Positions 16,573 to 26,386 of a stretch of DNA of 64,000 nucleotides are shown here, one piece after another. A program made the translations under genes and the position numbers. Origin of the DNA: Niallia sp. FSL W8-0635 (GTDB taxonomy: Bacteria > Bacillota > Bacilli > Bacillales > Cytobacillaceae). The DNA is taken from the NCBI RefSeq assembly GCF_038007965.1, contig NZ_JBBOYD010000001.1, positions 102,501 to 166,500 on the forward strand, written 5' to 3'. How positions within the stretch are numbered: position 1 is the stretch's first letter; each line of letters starts with the position of its first letter. The notes under the pieces were generated by a model. That model was not told the DNA's origin, made no database searches, and saw only the letters and a list, made by a program, of their open reading frames with translations.

Positions 16573-17055
16573 ATGTTTCGAATAGGGCAAGGGTTTGATG
16601 TTCATCAATTAGTAAGTGGAAGACCACTTATTATAGGAGGAATAGAAATACCATATGAAAAAGGATTGCTAGGACATTCTGATGCAGATGTTTTATTACA
16701 TACGATTGCAGATGCTTGCTTAGGTGCTATAGGTGAAGGGGATATCGGAAAACACTTTCCTGATACAGATGAAGCATTTAAAGATGCTGATTCGGCAAAA
16801 CTATTACAACATGTTTGGAAAATAGTTAAGGGAAAGGGTTATGAATTAGTAAATGCTGATTGTACGATAATGGCACAGCAACCGAAAATGGCACCACACA
16901 TCCAAGCGATGCAAGCGAGGATTGCAGAATTGCTTGAAACAGAGCAGGAGAATGTAAATGTTAAAGCGACAACTACAGAGAAATTAGGGTTTACTGGAAG
17001 AGGAGAAGGGATTGCTTCACAAGCAGTTGTGTTGCTTCAAAAAAGAAATATATAA
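16573..17055 (+). CDS. ispF: IspF, 2-C-methyl-D-erythritol 2,4-cyclodiphosphate synthase
   Basis: 160-residue trimeric enzyme two steps after IspD in the MEP pathway. The metal ligands in GFDVHQL (Asp and His near residues 8-10) and [10 protein letters not shown] are present, as is the C-terminal [15 protein letters not shown]. Length is normal. Confidence 0.96.
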   Translation: MFRIGQGFDVHQLVSGRPLIIGGIEIPYEKGLLGHSDADVLLHTIADACLGAIGEGDIGKHFPDTDEAFKDADSAKLLQHVWKIVKGKGYELVNADCTIMAQQPKMAPHIQAMQARIAELLETEQENVNVKATTTEKLGFTGRGEGIASQAVVLLQKRNI

Positions 17056-17150
17056 ATGATTGGTAATTATAAGGACGTACACCTTTTAAAGAAAAAAACA
17101 AAGTGATAGAATAGATTAGAAAAAGCGTAAGTAATCAAGGAGGCACAAGC

Positions 17151-18608
17151 ATGTCTAACGAAATTCGTGTTCGTTATGCTCCAAGTCCAACAGGACATTT
17201 GCATATAGGGAATGCGCGTACAGCATTATTTAATTATTTATTTGCACGTAGTAAAGGCGGAAAGTTTATCATCCGCATTGAAGATACGGATAAAAAAAGA
17301 AATATTCAAGGCGGAGAAGAAAGCCAGTTGAAATATTTGAAATGGCTTGGAATGGACTGGGATGAAAGCACGGATGTTGGTGGAGAATATGGTCCATATC
17401 GTCAGTCTGAAAGAAATGATATTTATAAAAAGTACTACACAGAATTATTGGAAAAAGGACTTGCTTATAAATGTTATTGTACGGAAGAAGAAATTGAAGC
17501 AGAAAGAGAAGAGCAAGTAAGTAGAGGAGAAACACCTAAGTATTCAGGGAAATGTCGTTATTTAACCAAAGAACAGCAGGAGAAATTAGAAGCTGAGGGA
17601 AGACAGCCTAGTATTCGAATTCTTGTACCAGAAAATGTTGTTTATGAATTTAATGATATGGTTAAAGGAGACGTTTCTTTTGAATCAGAAACAATTGGCG
17701 ATTATGTCATTGTTAAAAAGGACGGTACTCCTACGTATAATTTTGCTGTAACAATTGATGATCATTTAATGGAGATTACCCATGTTTTACGTGGAGATGA
17801 TCATATTACAAATACGCCGAAACAATTGATGATCTATGATGCTTTTGGTTGGGAAAGACCAGTATTTGGACATATGACTTTAATTGTTAATGAAAGCAGA
17901 AAGAAATTAAGTAAGCGTGATGAATCGATTATTCAATTCATTGAGCAATATGAAGAATTGGGCTATTTACCTGAAGCGTTATTCAATTTTATTGCTTTAT
18001 TAGGGTGGTCTCCAGAGGGAGAAGAAGAAATATTCTCTGTAGAAGAGTTTATCCGTATTTTTGATCCGGCTAGATTGTCTAAATCTCCAGCGTTGTTTGA
18101 TCAAAATAAGTTAGCTTGGATGAATAATCAATATATTAAAAAGGCAGATCTAGAAACGGTTGTTCGTCTAGCTGTTCCTCATTTAGAGAAAGCCGGTTTA
18201 GTAAGCGAGAGCCGTTCGACTGAAGAAGAGGCATGGGTAAATAATCTGGTTGGTTTATATCAAGAGCAAATGAGCTGTGGAGCAGATATTGTGACCTTAT
18301 CAACTTTATTCTTTAGTGATGAAATCCAATATGATGAAGAAGCAAAAGAGGTTTTAGCTGGGGAACAAGTTCCTGCTGTAGTAGAAGCGTTTAAGGAAGC
18401 GTTAGCTGAAATGCCAGAATGGAGTGCGGATCAAATAAAGGCTTCCATTAAAGCAGTTCAAAAGGCTACTGGTCAAAAAGGCAAAAACTTATTTATGCCA
18501 ATTCGAGTGGCAACAACTGGTCAAACTCATGGTCCTGATTTACCAAAAGCCATTGAGCTTTTGGGAAAAGAAAAAATTGATGCGAGATTAACGGCATTAA
18601 TTAGTTAA
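17151..18608 (+). CDS. gltX: GltX, glutamyl-tRNA synthetase
   Basis: 485-residue class I synthetase. The HIGH-type signature appears as HLHIGNAR near residue 17 and the KMSKS-type loop as KLSKR near residue 250. In Bacilli this enzyme charges both tRNA-Glu and tRNA-Gln, the latter then being amidated; that is family knowledge. The Shine-Dalgarno is AAGGAGG. The cysE T-box lies immediately downstream. Confidence 0.96.
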   Translation: MSNEIRVRYAPSPTGHLHIGNARTALFNYLFARSKGGKFIIRIEDTDKKRNIQGGEESQLKYLKWLGMDWDESTDVGGEYGPYRQSERNDIYKKYYTELLEKGLAYKCYCTEEEIEAEREEQVSRGETPKYSGKCRYLTKEQQEKLEAEGRQPSIRILVPENVVYEFNDMVKGDVSFESETIGDYVIVKKDGTPTYNFAVTIDDHLMEITHVLRGDDHITNTPKQLMIYDAFGWERPVFGHMTLIVNESRKKLSKRDESIIQFIEQYEELGYLPEALFNFIALLGWSPEGEEEIFSVEEFIRIFDPARLSKSPALFDQNKLAWMNNQYIKKADLETVVRLAVPHLEKAGLVSESRSTEEEAWVNNLVGLYQEQMSCGADIVTLSTLFFSDEIQYDEEAKEVLAGEQVPAVVEAFKEALAEMPEWSADQIKASIKAVQKATGQKGKNLFMPIRVATTGQTHGPDLPKAIELLGKEKIDARLTALIS

Positions 18609-18654
18609 CATTTCTGGGGAAATGTAATATAGTAGTAGGAAAGCTATATAGAAA

Positions 18655-18914
18655 AATCGTAGATGAGGAAAAGTAAAAAAAGAGAAGCTTATTAGAGAGA
18701 ATCATCACCAGGCTGAAAGTGATTCAAGTAACCTCTTTTTTGAAGTGCGCCTCAGAGTCCTATATCGAAATAAATGGTTTATTAGTAGATAGAGGCGGAA
18801 CCTATCCGTTAACAGGGATGAGTGGAGATTATTGTGTGGAGCAGTAATCTAAACAGAGTGGAACCGCGCCCTAAAAGCGTCTCTGTCTTTTTAGACAGAG
18901 GCGCTTTTTTTATT
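18655..18914 (+). promoter_or_regulatory. T-box riboswitch (Cys specificity) controlling cysE-cysS
   Basis: The 5' side has the stem I base typical of T-boxes (GATGAGGAAAAGTA). A specifier codon TGC (Cys) sits at 18746-18748 within GAAGTGCGC. The T-box core GAGTGGAACCGCG is at about 18856-18868. The terminator stem AGCGTCTCTGTC / GACAGAGGCGCT (18876-18905) is followed by T7. Uncharged tRNA-Cys would stabilise the antiterminator and allow expression of cysE and cysS, in keeping with their products. About 190 nt of unassigned sequence follows before cysE. Confidence 0.93.
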
Positions 18915-19107
18915 GGAATTATCCATTTATCCAATAAGAGGTAAGGGGGATTTTCTGATTGGAGCCGAGGGGAATGTTAATCTTAATCCTAAAATAGAAC
19001 TTTTTAGAGTTAAGGATGATTTAGGAAATAAAGATAAAGAGGGAGATACTTTTTTAGAGTATGACTGTTAGAAAGCAGAATATAGTCATAAATGGGGGGA
19101 GATTAGT

Positions 19108-19758
19108 ATGTTTCGGCGCATAAAAGAGGATATAGCTGTTGTGTTTGAACAAGATCCTGCTGCAAGAAGTTCAATAGAGGTTATCTTAACCTATTCAGGA
19201 TTACACGCCATATGGTTTCATCGAATTGCTCATTTTTTATTTAGACATAAAAGATTTTTTCTAGCTAGGGTGATCTCTCAATTTAGTCGCTTTCTGACAG
19301 GTATTGAAATACATCCAGGCGCAAAAATTGGCAATCGATTGTTTATTGATCATGGAATGGGTGTTGTTATAGGGGAAACATGTGAAATTGGTGATAACGT
19401 TACTATTTTTCAGGGAGTAACGCTTGGAGGAACGGGCAAAGAAAAGGGAAAAAGACATCCAACCGTTAAAGATAATGCCCTTATTGCTTCTGGAGCCAAA
19501 GTATTAGGATCCATTGTTATTGGAGAAAATGCCAAGATAGGGGCTGGTTCAGTTGTACTTAGAGACGTACCAGCAAATTCAACAGTAGTAGGTATTCCGG
19601 GAAGAGTTAAAGTGCAAGATGGTATTAAAATAAAGAAAGACTTAAATCATTGTGATTTACCAGACCCGGTTGCAGATAGACTAAAAGAAATGGAAATGGA
19701 AATTACCCAATTAAGAGAACAATTAAAAGAATTACAAGAAGAAAGGAGTTATAAGTAA
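19108..19758 (+). CDS. cysE: CysE, serine O-acetyltransferase
   Basis: 216 residues. It makes O-acetylserine for cysteine synthesis. The C-terminal half is a left-handed beta helix of hexapeptide repeats with the catalytic [11 protein letters not shown] region. Strong Shine-Dalgarno (GGGGGGAG). It overlaps cysS by 1 nt (TAATG), so the two are probably co-translated under the same T-box. Confidence 0.95.
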   Translation: MFRRIKEDIAVVFEQDPAARSSIEVILTYSGLHAIWFHRIAHFLFRHKRFFLARVISQFSRFLTGIEIHPGAKIGNRLFIDHGMGVVIGETCEIGDNVTIFQGVTLGGTGKEKGKRHPTVKDNALIASGAKVLGSIVIGENAKIGAGSVVLRDVPANSTVVGIPGRVKVQDGIKIKKDLNHCDLPDPVADRLKEMEMEITQLREQLKELQEERSYK

Positions 19759-21158
19759 TGCCCATTCAATTATATAACACATTAACAAGAGCAAAGGAGG
19801 ACTTTGTTCCACTTGAAGAGGGAAAAGTAAAAATGTATGTATGTGGACCAACTGTCTATAACTATATCCATATTGGGAATGCGCGACCTGCAATTGTTTT
19901 TGATACGGTACGTCGTTATCTAGAGTTTCGTGGTTATGACGTACAATACGTATCTAATTTTACTGACGTGGATGATAAGCTAATTAAAGCAGCAAACGAA
20001 CTTGGAGAAACGGTGCCTGTTATTGCTGACCGCTTTATCAACGCATACTTTGAAGATGTTACCGCGTTAGGTTGCAAAAAGGCTGATTCGCATCCCCGTG
20101 TAACAGAGAATATGGATATTATTATTGGTTTTATTGCGGCATTAATTGAAAAGGGATTTGCCTATGAGTCAGAAGGCGATGTCTATTATCATACAAGAGC
20201 ATTTGATGGATATGGTAAGCTTTCTCATCAATCCATTGATGAACTGCGCTCAGGGGCTAGAATTGCGGTAGGAGAGAAAAAGCAAGATTCATTAGATTTC
20301 GCTTTATGGAAAAAGGCGAAAGATGGCGAGATTTTCTGGGAAAGTCCTTGGGGTCAGGGGCGTCCTGGCTGGCATATTGAATGCTCTGCTATGGTACGTA
20401 AATATTTAGGGGATACAATCGATATCCATGCAGGCGGGCAGGATTTGGCATTTCCTCATCATGAAAATGAAATTGCGCAGTCAGAAGCATTAACGGGGAA
20501 AACCTTTGCTAATTATTGGATGCATAATGGATATATTAATATTGATAATGAGAAAATGTCAAAATCACTGGGGAATTTTATCACAGTAAATGATATTATT
20601 AAAATTCATGATCCACAAGTGCTAAGGTTCTTTATGTTATCTGTTCACTATCGCAATCCGATTAATTATAGTGAAGAGGTATTGGAAAATACGAGAGCTG
20701 GTTTAGAAAGAATTCGAACTTCTTATGAAAACTTAAAACATCGCAGTACAGCTAGTACAGATCTTACTGATACAAATGACGAATGGATTGCCAAAATTGC
20801 TGATCTTCGAAAACAATTTGTTGAAAGTATGGATGATGATTTTAATACAGCGAACGGAATTTCAGTTCTTTTTGAATTATCGAAGCAAGCAAATTATTAC
20901 CTACTTGAAAAAACTACTTCACCTGCTGTTATTCATGCATTCATGAAAGAATTTGAAGAATTATTTGCAGTCCTTGGTCTATCTTTATCTTCTGATGAGG
21001 AATTATTAGATGAAGAAATAGAAGCGTTGATTGAAAAAAGAACGCAGGCAAGAAAAGATAGAGATTTTGCGCTTGCAGATCAAATTAGAGATCAATTAAA
21101 GGCTATGAATATCATTTTAGAAGACACGGCACAAGGTATACGATGGAAAAGAGGGTAA
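19758..21158 (+). CDS. cysS: CysS, cysteinyl-tRNA synthetase
   Basis: 466-residue class I synthetase. The zinc and HIGH region is [16 protein letters not shown] (from residue 28); the other zinc ligands lie in HIECSAM and [16 protein letters not shown] is the second signature. Full length for the family. Its expression linked to a tRNA-Cys sensor (the T-box upstream of cysE) is a coherent feedback circuit. Confidence 0.97.
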   Translation: MPIQLYNTLTRAKEDFVPLEEGKVKMYVCGPTVYNYIHIGNARPAIVFDTVRRYLEFRGYDVQYVSNFTDVDDKLIKAANELGETVPVIADRFINAYFEDVTALGCKKADSHPRVTENMDIIIGFIAALIEKGFAYESEGDVYYHTRAFDGYGKLSHQSIDELRSGARIAVGEKKQDSLDFALWKKAKDGEIFWESPWGQGRPGWHIECSAMVRKYLGDTIDIHAGGQDLAFPHHENEIAQSEALTGKTFANYWMHNGYINIDNEKMSKSLGNFITVNDIIKIHDPQVLRFFMLSVHYRNPINYSEEVLENTRAGLERIRTSYENLKHRSTASTDLTDTNDEWIAKIADLRKQFVESMDDDFNTANGISVLFELSKQANYYLLEKTTSPAVIHAFMKEFEELFAVLGLSLSSDEELLDEEIEALIEKRTQARKDRDFALADQIRDQLKAMNIILEDTAQGIRWKRG

Positions 21159-21161
21159 AAG

Positions 21162-21569
21162 ATGCTTCTCTATGATAAAAAAATAGATGAAAAGCAAATG
21201 AACAGCCTTGCCCTTGCCTATATGGGCGATGCTGTTCTTGAAATATATGTGAGACGACATTTATTGTATAGTGGAAAAGTGAAACCAAATCAGCTTCATA
21301 GAGAAGCTACTAGATACGTTTCAGCCAAAGGGCAAGCAAAGGTAGTGCATTATCTTCTTGAAAAGGGATTTTTTTCAGAAGAGGAAATAGCGGTATTAAA
21401 AAGGGGGAGAAATGCCAAATCAGGCACTGTTCCCAAAAATACGGATGTACAGACCTATCGATATAGTACTGGATTTGAAGCGGTATTAGGAAATTTATAT
21501 TTAGCGAAGAAAGAAGAGCGACTTGAGGAAATAATCAAAGCAGCTTTTTCGGTCATTGAAAGCAAATAG
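21162..21569 (+). CDS. mrnC: MrnC, mini-ribonuclease III for 23S rRNA maturation
   Basis: 135-residue RNase III catalytic domain without a dsRNA-binding domain. The active-site segment is [13 protein letters not shown] (from residue 19), with a conserved RGRNAKSG further on. In B. subtilis it trims the 23S precursor termini. It follows cysS by 3 nt, so it is probably in the same transcript. Confidence 0.93.
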   Translation: MLLYDKKIDEKQMNSLALAYMGDAVLEIYVRRHLLYSGKVKPNQLHREATRYVSAKGQAKVVHYLLEKGFFSEEEIAVLKRGRNAKSGTVPKNTDVQTYRYSTGFEAVLGNLYLAKKEERLEEIIKAAFSVIESK

Positions 21570-21581
21570 GAGGAGCGAAAA

Positions 21582-22325
21582 GTGTCAAGTGATTTTATTG
21601 TTGGAAAAAATGCAGTAATTGAAGCGTTGAAATCAGAAAGAGACGTAAATAAAATATTGATTGCAGAAGGTTCTCAAAAGGGGCAAATGCAAATAGTAAT
21701 CGGTTTGGCTAAAGAGGCAAATGTGCTTATTCAATTTGTTCCCAAAAAGAAATTGGATAGTTTAGTAGATGCGAATCATCAAGGGGTGGTAGCGCAAGTT
21801 GCTGCATATCAATATGCAGAAATTGATGATTTATTTGATTTAGCGGAAAAGAAGCAAGAAACGCCGTTTTTCTTATTGCTTGATGAAATTGAGGATCCGC
21901 ATAATTTAGGCTCTATTATGAGAACTGCTGATGCAGTAGGTGCTCATGGGATAATTATTCCTCGGAGAAGGGCAGTAGGGTTAACCGCTACTGTTGCGAA
22001 GGCTTCCACAGGTGCGATTGAACATATACCAGTTGTTCGAGTGACAAATATGGCAAGGACAATAGATGAACTTAAAACGAGAGGGATATGGATTGCAGGA
22101 ACAGATGCAAAGGGAAGTGAAGATTATCGCAGGTTTGATGGAACAATGCCATTGGGATTAGTGATTGGAAGTGAAGGGAAGGGGATGGGAAGACTGATTA
22201 AAGAAAAATGTGATTTTCTTATTCATTTACCTATGTCCGGAGCTGTTACTTCTCTAAATGCTTCTGTTGCAGCTGCACTTTTAATGTATGAGGTATATCG
22301 GAAACGCCATCCACTTGAGGGATAA
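21582..22325 (+). CDS. rlmB: RlmB-type 23S rRNA 2'-O-ribose methyltransferase (SpoU family)
   Basis: 247 residues. An N-terminal substrate-binding domain is followed by the trefoil-knot SPOUT domain with its three signatures: EDPHNLGSIMRTA, GSEGKGM and SLNASVAAAL. In E. coli the RlmB family methylates G2251 of 23S rRNA; target in this organism is inferred. GTG start at 21582 with AGGAGCG upstream. Confidence 0.9.
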   Translation: MSSDFIVGKNAVIEALKSERDVNKILIAEGSQKGQMQIVIGLAKEANVLIQFVPKKKLDSLVDANHQGVVAQVAAYQYAEIDDLFDLAEKKQETPFFLLLDEIEDPHNLGSIMRTADAVGAHGIIIPRRRAVGLTATVAKASTGAIEHIPVVRVTNMARTIDELKTRGIWIAGTDAKGSEDYRRFDGTMPLGLVIGSEGKGMGRLIKEKCDFLIHLPMSGAVTSLNASVAAALLMYEVYRKRHPLEG

Positions 22326-22327
22326 TA

Positions 22328-22837
22328 ATGGATATTCTAATCGTCGACGGATATAACATTATTGGGGCTTGGCCAGAACTAAATGTGCTAAAGAATAAAG
22401 ATCTTGCAGCAGCAAGGGATGCTTTGGTAGGTAAAATGGCGGAGTATCAAGGGTATTCAGGATACCGAGTTATTGTTGTTTTTGATGCTTATTATGTCAA
22501 GGGAACAGAGAAAAAGTTTAAAGATTACAAAGTAGAAGTCATTTTTACTCGTGAAAACGAAACGGCTGATGAACGGATCGAAAAACTAGCGATTGAGTTA
22601 AATAACAGAAAAACGCAAATACATGTTGCGACATCGGATTTCACGGAACAATGGGCCATTTTTGGACAAGGTGCCTTGCGGAAATCTGCAAGAGAATTGT
22701 GGATAGAGATGGGCGGAATGGAGCAGGAAATAGGGAAAAAGGTAAAAAAAATAAAAGAAAAAAAGCCTGTTGCTAAGATTCCGCTTTCAAGAGAAGTAGA
22801 AGAAATTTTCGAAAAATGGCGTCGTGGAGAAAAATGA
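22328..22837 (+). CDS. rae1: Rae1 (YacP), ribosome-dependent mRNA endonuclease, NYN domain
   Basis: 169-residue NYN/PIN-like nuclease. The acidic active-site motif DGYNIIGAWPEL is at residues 6-17, and further acids lie in ETADERIE and TSDFTEQ. In B. subtilis this protein (YacP, renamed Rae1) enters the ribosomal A site and cleaves particular mRNAs. It starts 2 nt after the rlmB stop codon. Confidence 0.9.
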   Translation: MDILIVDGYNIIGAWPELNVLKNKDLAAARDALVGKMAEYQGYSGYRVIVVFDAYYVKGTEKKFKDYKVEVIFTRENETADERIEKLAIELNNRKTQIHVATSDFTEQWAIFGQGALRKSARELWIEMGGMEQEIGKKVKKIKEKKPVAKIPLSREVEEIFEKWRRGEK

Positions 22838-22841
22838 GTTG

Positions 22842-22871
22842 TTGACGCTCAAAAAAAAGCTAGAGTATAAT
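22842..22871 (+). promoter_or_regulatory. sigH promoter
   Basis: TTGACG (22842-22847), an 18-bp spacer and TATAAT (22866-22871), starting 5 bp after the rae1 stop codon. The position matches the B. subtilis spo0H promoter, which is repressed by AbrB; AbrB control here is inference. Confidence 0.8.
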
Positions 22872-22907
22872 GGATTTATCCATGATTGCACGGTCGGGGG
22901 GATCTGT

Positions 22908-23567
22908 ATGAGTACTGACAACTGGACTAAGAGTAACGATTATACTGGAAATTATATGGAACTTGAAGATGAAGTGTTAGTGGAATTGGTGCATAAAGGA
23001 GAAAGTGACGCTTTAGATTATTTAATTCAAAAGTATCGCAACTTTGTGCGAGCTAAAGCCAGATCCTATTTCTTAATCGGAGCGGACAAGGAAGATATTG
23101 TTCAAGAGGGAATGATTGGCCTTTATAAGGCGATTCGTGATTTTAAAGAAGACAAGCTCTCGTCGTTTAAAGCATTTGCTGAATTGTGTATAACAAGACA
23201 GATTATTACAGCTATTAAAACGGCAACCAGGCAAAAGCATATTCCTTTGAATTCGTATGTTTCTTTGGACAAGCCCATCTATGATGAAGAATCTGATCGA
23301 ACATTAATGGATATTATATCTGGAGCAAAAGTGCTTGATCCAGAAGAATTAATCATTAATCAGGAAGAATATGATCATATTGAAATAAAAATGTCTGAAT
23401 TATTAAGTGATTTAGAAAGAAAAGTATTGTCACTGTATCTGGATGGTCAATCCTATCAGGAAATTTCTGAGGAATTGAATAGACATGTGAAGTCCATTGA
23501 TAATGCGCTTCAACGGGTGAAAAGAAAGCTTGAGCGATATTTAGAAATAAGAGAGTTTTCGCTCTAA
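22908..23567 (+). CDS. sigH: RNA polymerase sigma-H factor (stationary phase and sporulation)
   Basis: 219-residue sigma-70 family factor. Region 2 (DIVQEGMIGLYKAIRDF) recognises the -10; region 4 with the HTH (SYQEISEELNRHVKSIDNAL) recognises the -35. Start ATG 22908 follows GGGGGGAT and comes after the promoter; an in-frame extension to 22824 would begin upstream of the -35 element. The divergent N-terminus (first 20 residues) is usual for this family. Confidence 0.96.
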   Translation: MSTDNWTKSNDYTGNYMELEDEVLVELVHKGESDALDYLIQKYRNFVRAKARSYFLIGADKEDIVQEGMIGLYKAIRDFKEDKLSSFKAFAELCITRQIITAIKTATRQKHIPLNSYVSLDKPIYDEESDRTLMDIISGAKVLDPEELIINQEEYDHIEIKMSELLSDLERKVLSLYLDGQSYQEISEELNRHVKSIDNALQRVKRKLERYLEIREFSL

Positions 23568-23673
23568 GTGTAAATGTTTTTTTGAAATAACAAATATTTA
23601 CTGATATTGACATCTTATGCGTGTCCATGATACAGTTTGGAAAGATATAAAGGACGTAGTAGGTGTAATAAAA

Positions 23674-23817
23674 ATGAGCAAAAAGCTTGTGTTAGCGTGT
23701 GAAAAATGTGGGTCAAGAAATTATTCTACTGTGAATAACAATGGAACAGAGCGTTTGGAGATAAAGAAATTTTGTCAAAATTGTAATGCTCATACCGTTC
23801 ACAAAGAGACAAAATAA
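23674..23817 (+). CDS. rpmG: Ribosomal protein L33 (zinc-binding type)
   Basis: 47 residues with two CxxC pairs (CEKC, CQNC), the zinc-containing C+ form. Start ATG 23674 follows AGGTG; the frame remains open upstream to 23617 but without family similarity. It sits between sigH and secE like B. subtilis rpmGB. Confidence 0.9.
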   Translation: MSKKLVLACEKCGSRNYSTVNNNGTERLEIKKFCQNCNAHTVHKETK

Positions 23818-23862
23818 CGCTTGTATAGATAATTGCCCGCGGTTAAAGATGGAGGTAACAAA

Positions 23863-24045
23863 ATGCAAAGTGCTGTTAAGTATTTTCGCGAAGTTGGTAG
23901 AGAATTAAGAAAGGTTAGCTGGCCAAAAAAGAAAGAGCTAACTAATTATACACTCACAGTTCTTATAACTGTTGTCTTTTTTGCTATCTTCTTTGCAGTT
24001 GTTGATTTAGGAATTTCTGAACTTATTCGATTAATACTTGAATAA
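23863..24045 (+). CDS. secE: SecE, preprotein translocase subunit
   Basis: 60 residues with one C-terminal membrane span (roughly residues 32-53), preceded by the amphipathic segment with the conserved VSWPKKKEL. It forms the SecYEG channel with SecY (50425-51720). Start ATG 23863 follows GGAGGT; an upstream in-frame ATG is not supported. Confidence 0.94.
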   Translation: MQSAVKYFREVGRELRKVSWPKKKELTNYTLTVLITVVFFAIFFAVVDLGISELIRLILE

Positions 24046-24060
24046 CAGTTGTCTACTCAT

Positions 24061-24116
24061 GGTATAATGGTAAAACGATAGGAAACATTTACAAAAGCCC
24101 GGTAACGGGTTTTTTC
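24061..24116 (+). promoter_or_regulatory. Extended -10 promoter candidate and short hairpin attenuator before nusG
   Basis: TGGTATAAT (24060-24068) resembles an extended -10 promoter; the best -35 candidate (TTGAAT, 24038) is 19 bp away. A compact hairpin with stem AAAAGCCCG / CGGGTTTTT and loop GTAA (24093-24115) ends in a T run. Together they could make a short attenuated leader for nusG. This is inferred from sequence only. Confidence 0.5.
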
Positions 24117-24215
24117 ATTTGCTGAAAAATAAATGAGTTGTTCCTTACAGATAATATAAAAAACAGTACGAAAAATAAAGTTTACAGGGAGGGACGGACG
24201 AAGTAGTCCTCTTTT

Positions 24216-24749
24216 ATGGAAAAAAATTGGTATGTAGTGCATACGTACTCTGGATATGAAAATAAGGTGAAAGCCAATTTAGAAAAACGGGTAGAAACAA
24301 TGGCGATGCAAGATAAAATTTTTCGCGTTGTTGTACCTGAAGAAGAAGAAACTGATATTAGAAATGGTAAAACAAAAGTAGTGAAAAGAAAGGTTTTCCC
24401 AGGATATGTGTTGGTAGAAATTGTTATGACAGATGATTCTTGGTATGTAGTACGTAATACTCCTGGTGTAACGGGATTCGTAGGATCTGCTGGTTCTGGA
24501 TCTAAACCAACTCCACTTTTACCGGAAGAAGTCCAAGTGATTCTGAAGAGAATGGGTGTAGAGGAACAAAGAATAGAAATTGAGTTTGAATTAGGAGAAA
24601 CAGTAAAAGTAAATGAAGGACCATTTGCTAATTTTACTGGGACTGTTGAGGAAATTGATAAGGATAAAGCGAAGGTTAAAGTATTAGTAAATATGTTTGG
24701 AAGAGATACCCCTGTGGAACTCGATTTTACACAAATTGAAAAATTTTAA
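24216..24749 (+). CDS. nusG: NusG, transcription elongation and antitermination factor
   Basis: 177 residues: N-terminal NGN domain starting EKNWYVVHTYSGYE, with FPGYVLVEI, and a C-terminal KOW domain (VNEGPFANFTG). The start is fixed by family alignment, yet no Shine-Dalgarno lies within 15 nt. The only one (GGGAGGG, 24187-24193) is 22 nt upstream, with a small hairpin GGAC/GTCC (24196-24209) between. Confidence 0.96.
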   Translation: MEKNWYVVHTYSGYENKVKANLEKRVETMAMQDKIFRVVVPEEEETDIRNGKTKVVKRKVFPGYVLVEIVMTDDSWYVVRNTPGVTGFVGSAGSGSKPTPLLPEEVQVILKRMGVEEQRIEIEFELGETVKVNEGPFANFTGTVEEIDKDKAKVKVLVNMFGRDTPVELDFTQIEKF

Positions 24750-24758
24750 CCAGAAAAC

Positions 24759-24787
24759 TTGAAATGATCTTGAAAAAGTGTTACTAT
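24759..24787 (+). promoter_or_regulatory. rplK promoter
   Basis: TTGAAA (24759-24764), a 17-bp spacer and TACTAT (24782-24787). The leader of about 120 nt contains two small hairpins: TATCTC/GAGATA near 24803 and AGGGG/CCCCT near 24872. Confidence 0.65.
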
Positions 24788-24916
24788 TTCATAGGTCAGT
24801 ATATCTCATAAAGAGATAGGATATTGTCAAATTTCTTTATTTCATATAAAGACGATAAGTTGAGTGGGAGGGGAAACCCCTATTACCACATCACGGACTT
24901 TAAGGAGGTGTGTCTC

Positions 24917-25342
24917 GTGGCTAAAAAAGTAATTAAAGTTGTTAAATTGCAAATCCCAGCAGCTAAAGCGAATCCGGCACCACCAGTTGGTCCTGCATTG
25001 GGTCAAGCTGGCGTAAACATTATGGGATTCTGTAAGGAGTTTAACGCTCGTACAGCCGAACAAGCTGGTTTAATCATTCCTGTTGAGATTACGGTTTTCG
25101 AAGACCGTTCATTTACATTTATTACAAAAACTCCACCTGCTGCAGTTTTACTTAAAAAAGCAGCTGGTATCGAGTCTGGTTCTGGTGAACCAAACCGTAA
25201 TAAAGTAGCAACTGTTAAGCGTGATAAAGTACGCGAGATTGCTGAAACAAAAATGCCTGATCTAAATGCAGCTAGCGTTGAAGCAGCTATGCGTATGGTT
25301 GAAGGTACTGCCCGTAGCATGGGTATTGTTATTGAAGACTAA
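24917..25342 (+). CDS. rplK: Ribosomal protein L11
   Basis: 141 residues. It forms the stalk base with 23S rRNA and is required for RelA-type sensing of stalled ribosomes. GTG start at 24917 after AAGGAGGTG; family members begin AKKVxKVVKLQ. An in-frame extension to 24824 would run through the leader hairpins and is rejected. Confidence 0.97.
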   Translation: MAKKVIKVVKLQIPAAKANPAPPVGPALGQAGVNIMGFCKEFNARTAEQAGLIIPVEITVFEDRSFTFITKTPPAAVLLKKAAGIESGSGEPNRNKVATVKRDKVREIAETKMPDLNAASVEAAMRMVEGTARSMGIVIED

Positions 25343-25376
25343 ACCTATATATGGTTAGTGTTGATTAAGGTTGTGA

Positions 25377-25413
25377 CGACGGTAAATCTTTAGTCGCAAC
25401 CTTTATTCGTGGG
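25377..25413 (+). promoter_or_regulatory. Hairpin between rplK and rplA
   Basis: An 11-bp stem, AAGGTTGTGAC (25377-25387) with GTCGCAACCTT (25403-25413, one wobble), and a 15-nt loop, followed by TATTCG. It may be a leaky terminator or an mRNA-stability or regulatory element for rplA. Not a strong T tract. Confidence 0.5.
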
Positions 25414-25456
25414 AGGTAATTCCGCTAAAACCACAATTCAAGGAGGAAATATAGTT

Positions 25457-26146
25457 ATGGCTAAAAAAGGTAAGAAGTATTTAGAAGCTATCAAACTTGT
25501 TGATCGTACTAAAGCTTACCCAATTCAAGAAGCAATTGAGTTAGTGAGAAAGACTAGCACTACAAAATTTGACGCATCTGTTGAGGTTGCTTTCCGTTTA
25601 GGCGTAGATCCTAAGAAAGCTGACCAACAAATCCGTGGAGCAGTAGTTCTTCCAAACGGAACAGGTAAAACTCAACGCGTTTTAGTTTTCGCTAAAGGCG
25701 AAAAGTTAAAAGAAGCAGAAGCAGCAGGAGCAGACTTTGTAGGCGATGCTGATTATATAACTAAAATCCAACAAGGTTGGTTTGATTTTGACGTAATCGT
25801 TGCAACTCCAGACATGATGGGTGAAGTTGGTAAACTTGGTCGTGTATTAGGACCTAAAGGTTTAATGCCAAACCCTAAAACTGGAACAGTTACTTTTGAT
25901 GTAACGAAAGCAGTTAACGAAATCAAAGCTGGTAAAGTAGAGTACCGTGTAGACAAAGCTGGTAACGTACATGTTCCAATCGGTAAAGTATCATTTGATG
26001 ATGCTAAACTAGTTGAAAACTTCAAAACTATCTTTGATACAATGTCAAAAGCAAAACCAGCAGCTGCAAAAGGAACTTACATGAAGAACGTAGCAGTTAC
26101 TTCAACAATGGGTCCTGGCGTAAAAGTAGATCCTTCTACTGTTTGA
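25457..26146 (+). CDS. rplA: Ribosomal protein L1
   Basis: 229 residues. L1 stalk protein of the large subunit. Start ATG 25457 follows AAGGAGGAA; the frame extends upstream through the intergenic hairpin but without similarity. Key segments [14 protein letters not shown] and the C-terminal TMGPGVKVD are present. Confidence 0.97.
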   Translation: MAKKGKKYLEAIKLVDRTKAYPIQEAIELVRKTSTTKFDASVEVAFRLGVDPKKADQQIRGAVVLPNGTGKTQRVLVFAKGEKLKEAEAAGADFVGDADYITKIQQGWFDFDVIVATPDMMGEVGKLGRVLGPKGLMPNPKTGTVTFDVTKAVNEIKAGKVEYRVDKAGNVHVPIGKVSFDDAKLVENFKTIFDTMSKAKPAAAKGTYMKNVAVTSTMGPGVKVDPSTV

Positions 26147-26159
26147 TAAAATTTGGTAT

Positions 26160-26188
26160 TTGACAAAACAAGATAGATAGCATATACT
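26160..26188 (+). promoter_or_regulatory. rplJ-rplL promoter
   Basis: TTGACA (26160-26165), a 17-bp spacer and TATACT (26183-26188), 14 bp after the rplA stop codon. It would start transcription just before the L10 leader. Confidence 0.75.
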
Positions 26189-26194
26189 TCATCT

Positions 26195-26345
26195 TGTTGA
26201 AAAAAATAAATAACATTTGTACCGTAGACAGTAGGTGCTAACTTTTAGCTTAATTTCCTGCCGAGGTAATACGATAGATTATTTGATCAGTTGTGAGAAC
26301 AACTATTGTATACACCTCCATGTCTAAATGATATGGAGGATTTTA
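26195..26345 (+). promoter_or_regulatory. Ribosomal protein L10 leader (autoregulatory RNA)
   Basis: The segment has the recognisable Bacilli L10-leader core ACCGTAGACAGTAGGTGC (from 26221) and TTCCTGCCGAGGT (from 26255). A hairpin AGTTGT-GAGA-ACAACT follows (26289-26304), then a terminator with stem CCTCCAT / ATGGAGG (26315-26339) and TTTTATTT. By family knowledge the L10(L12)4 complex binds such leaders and promotes termination. It lies 42 nt before the rplJ start. Confidence 0.88.
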
Positions 26346-26386
26346 TTTGTCGGTATAAATGTAGAAATTCTACAGGAGGTGTAAAG

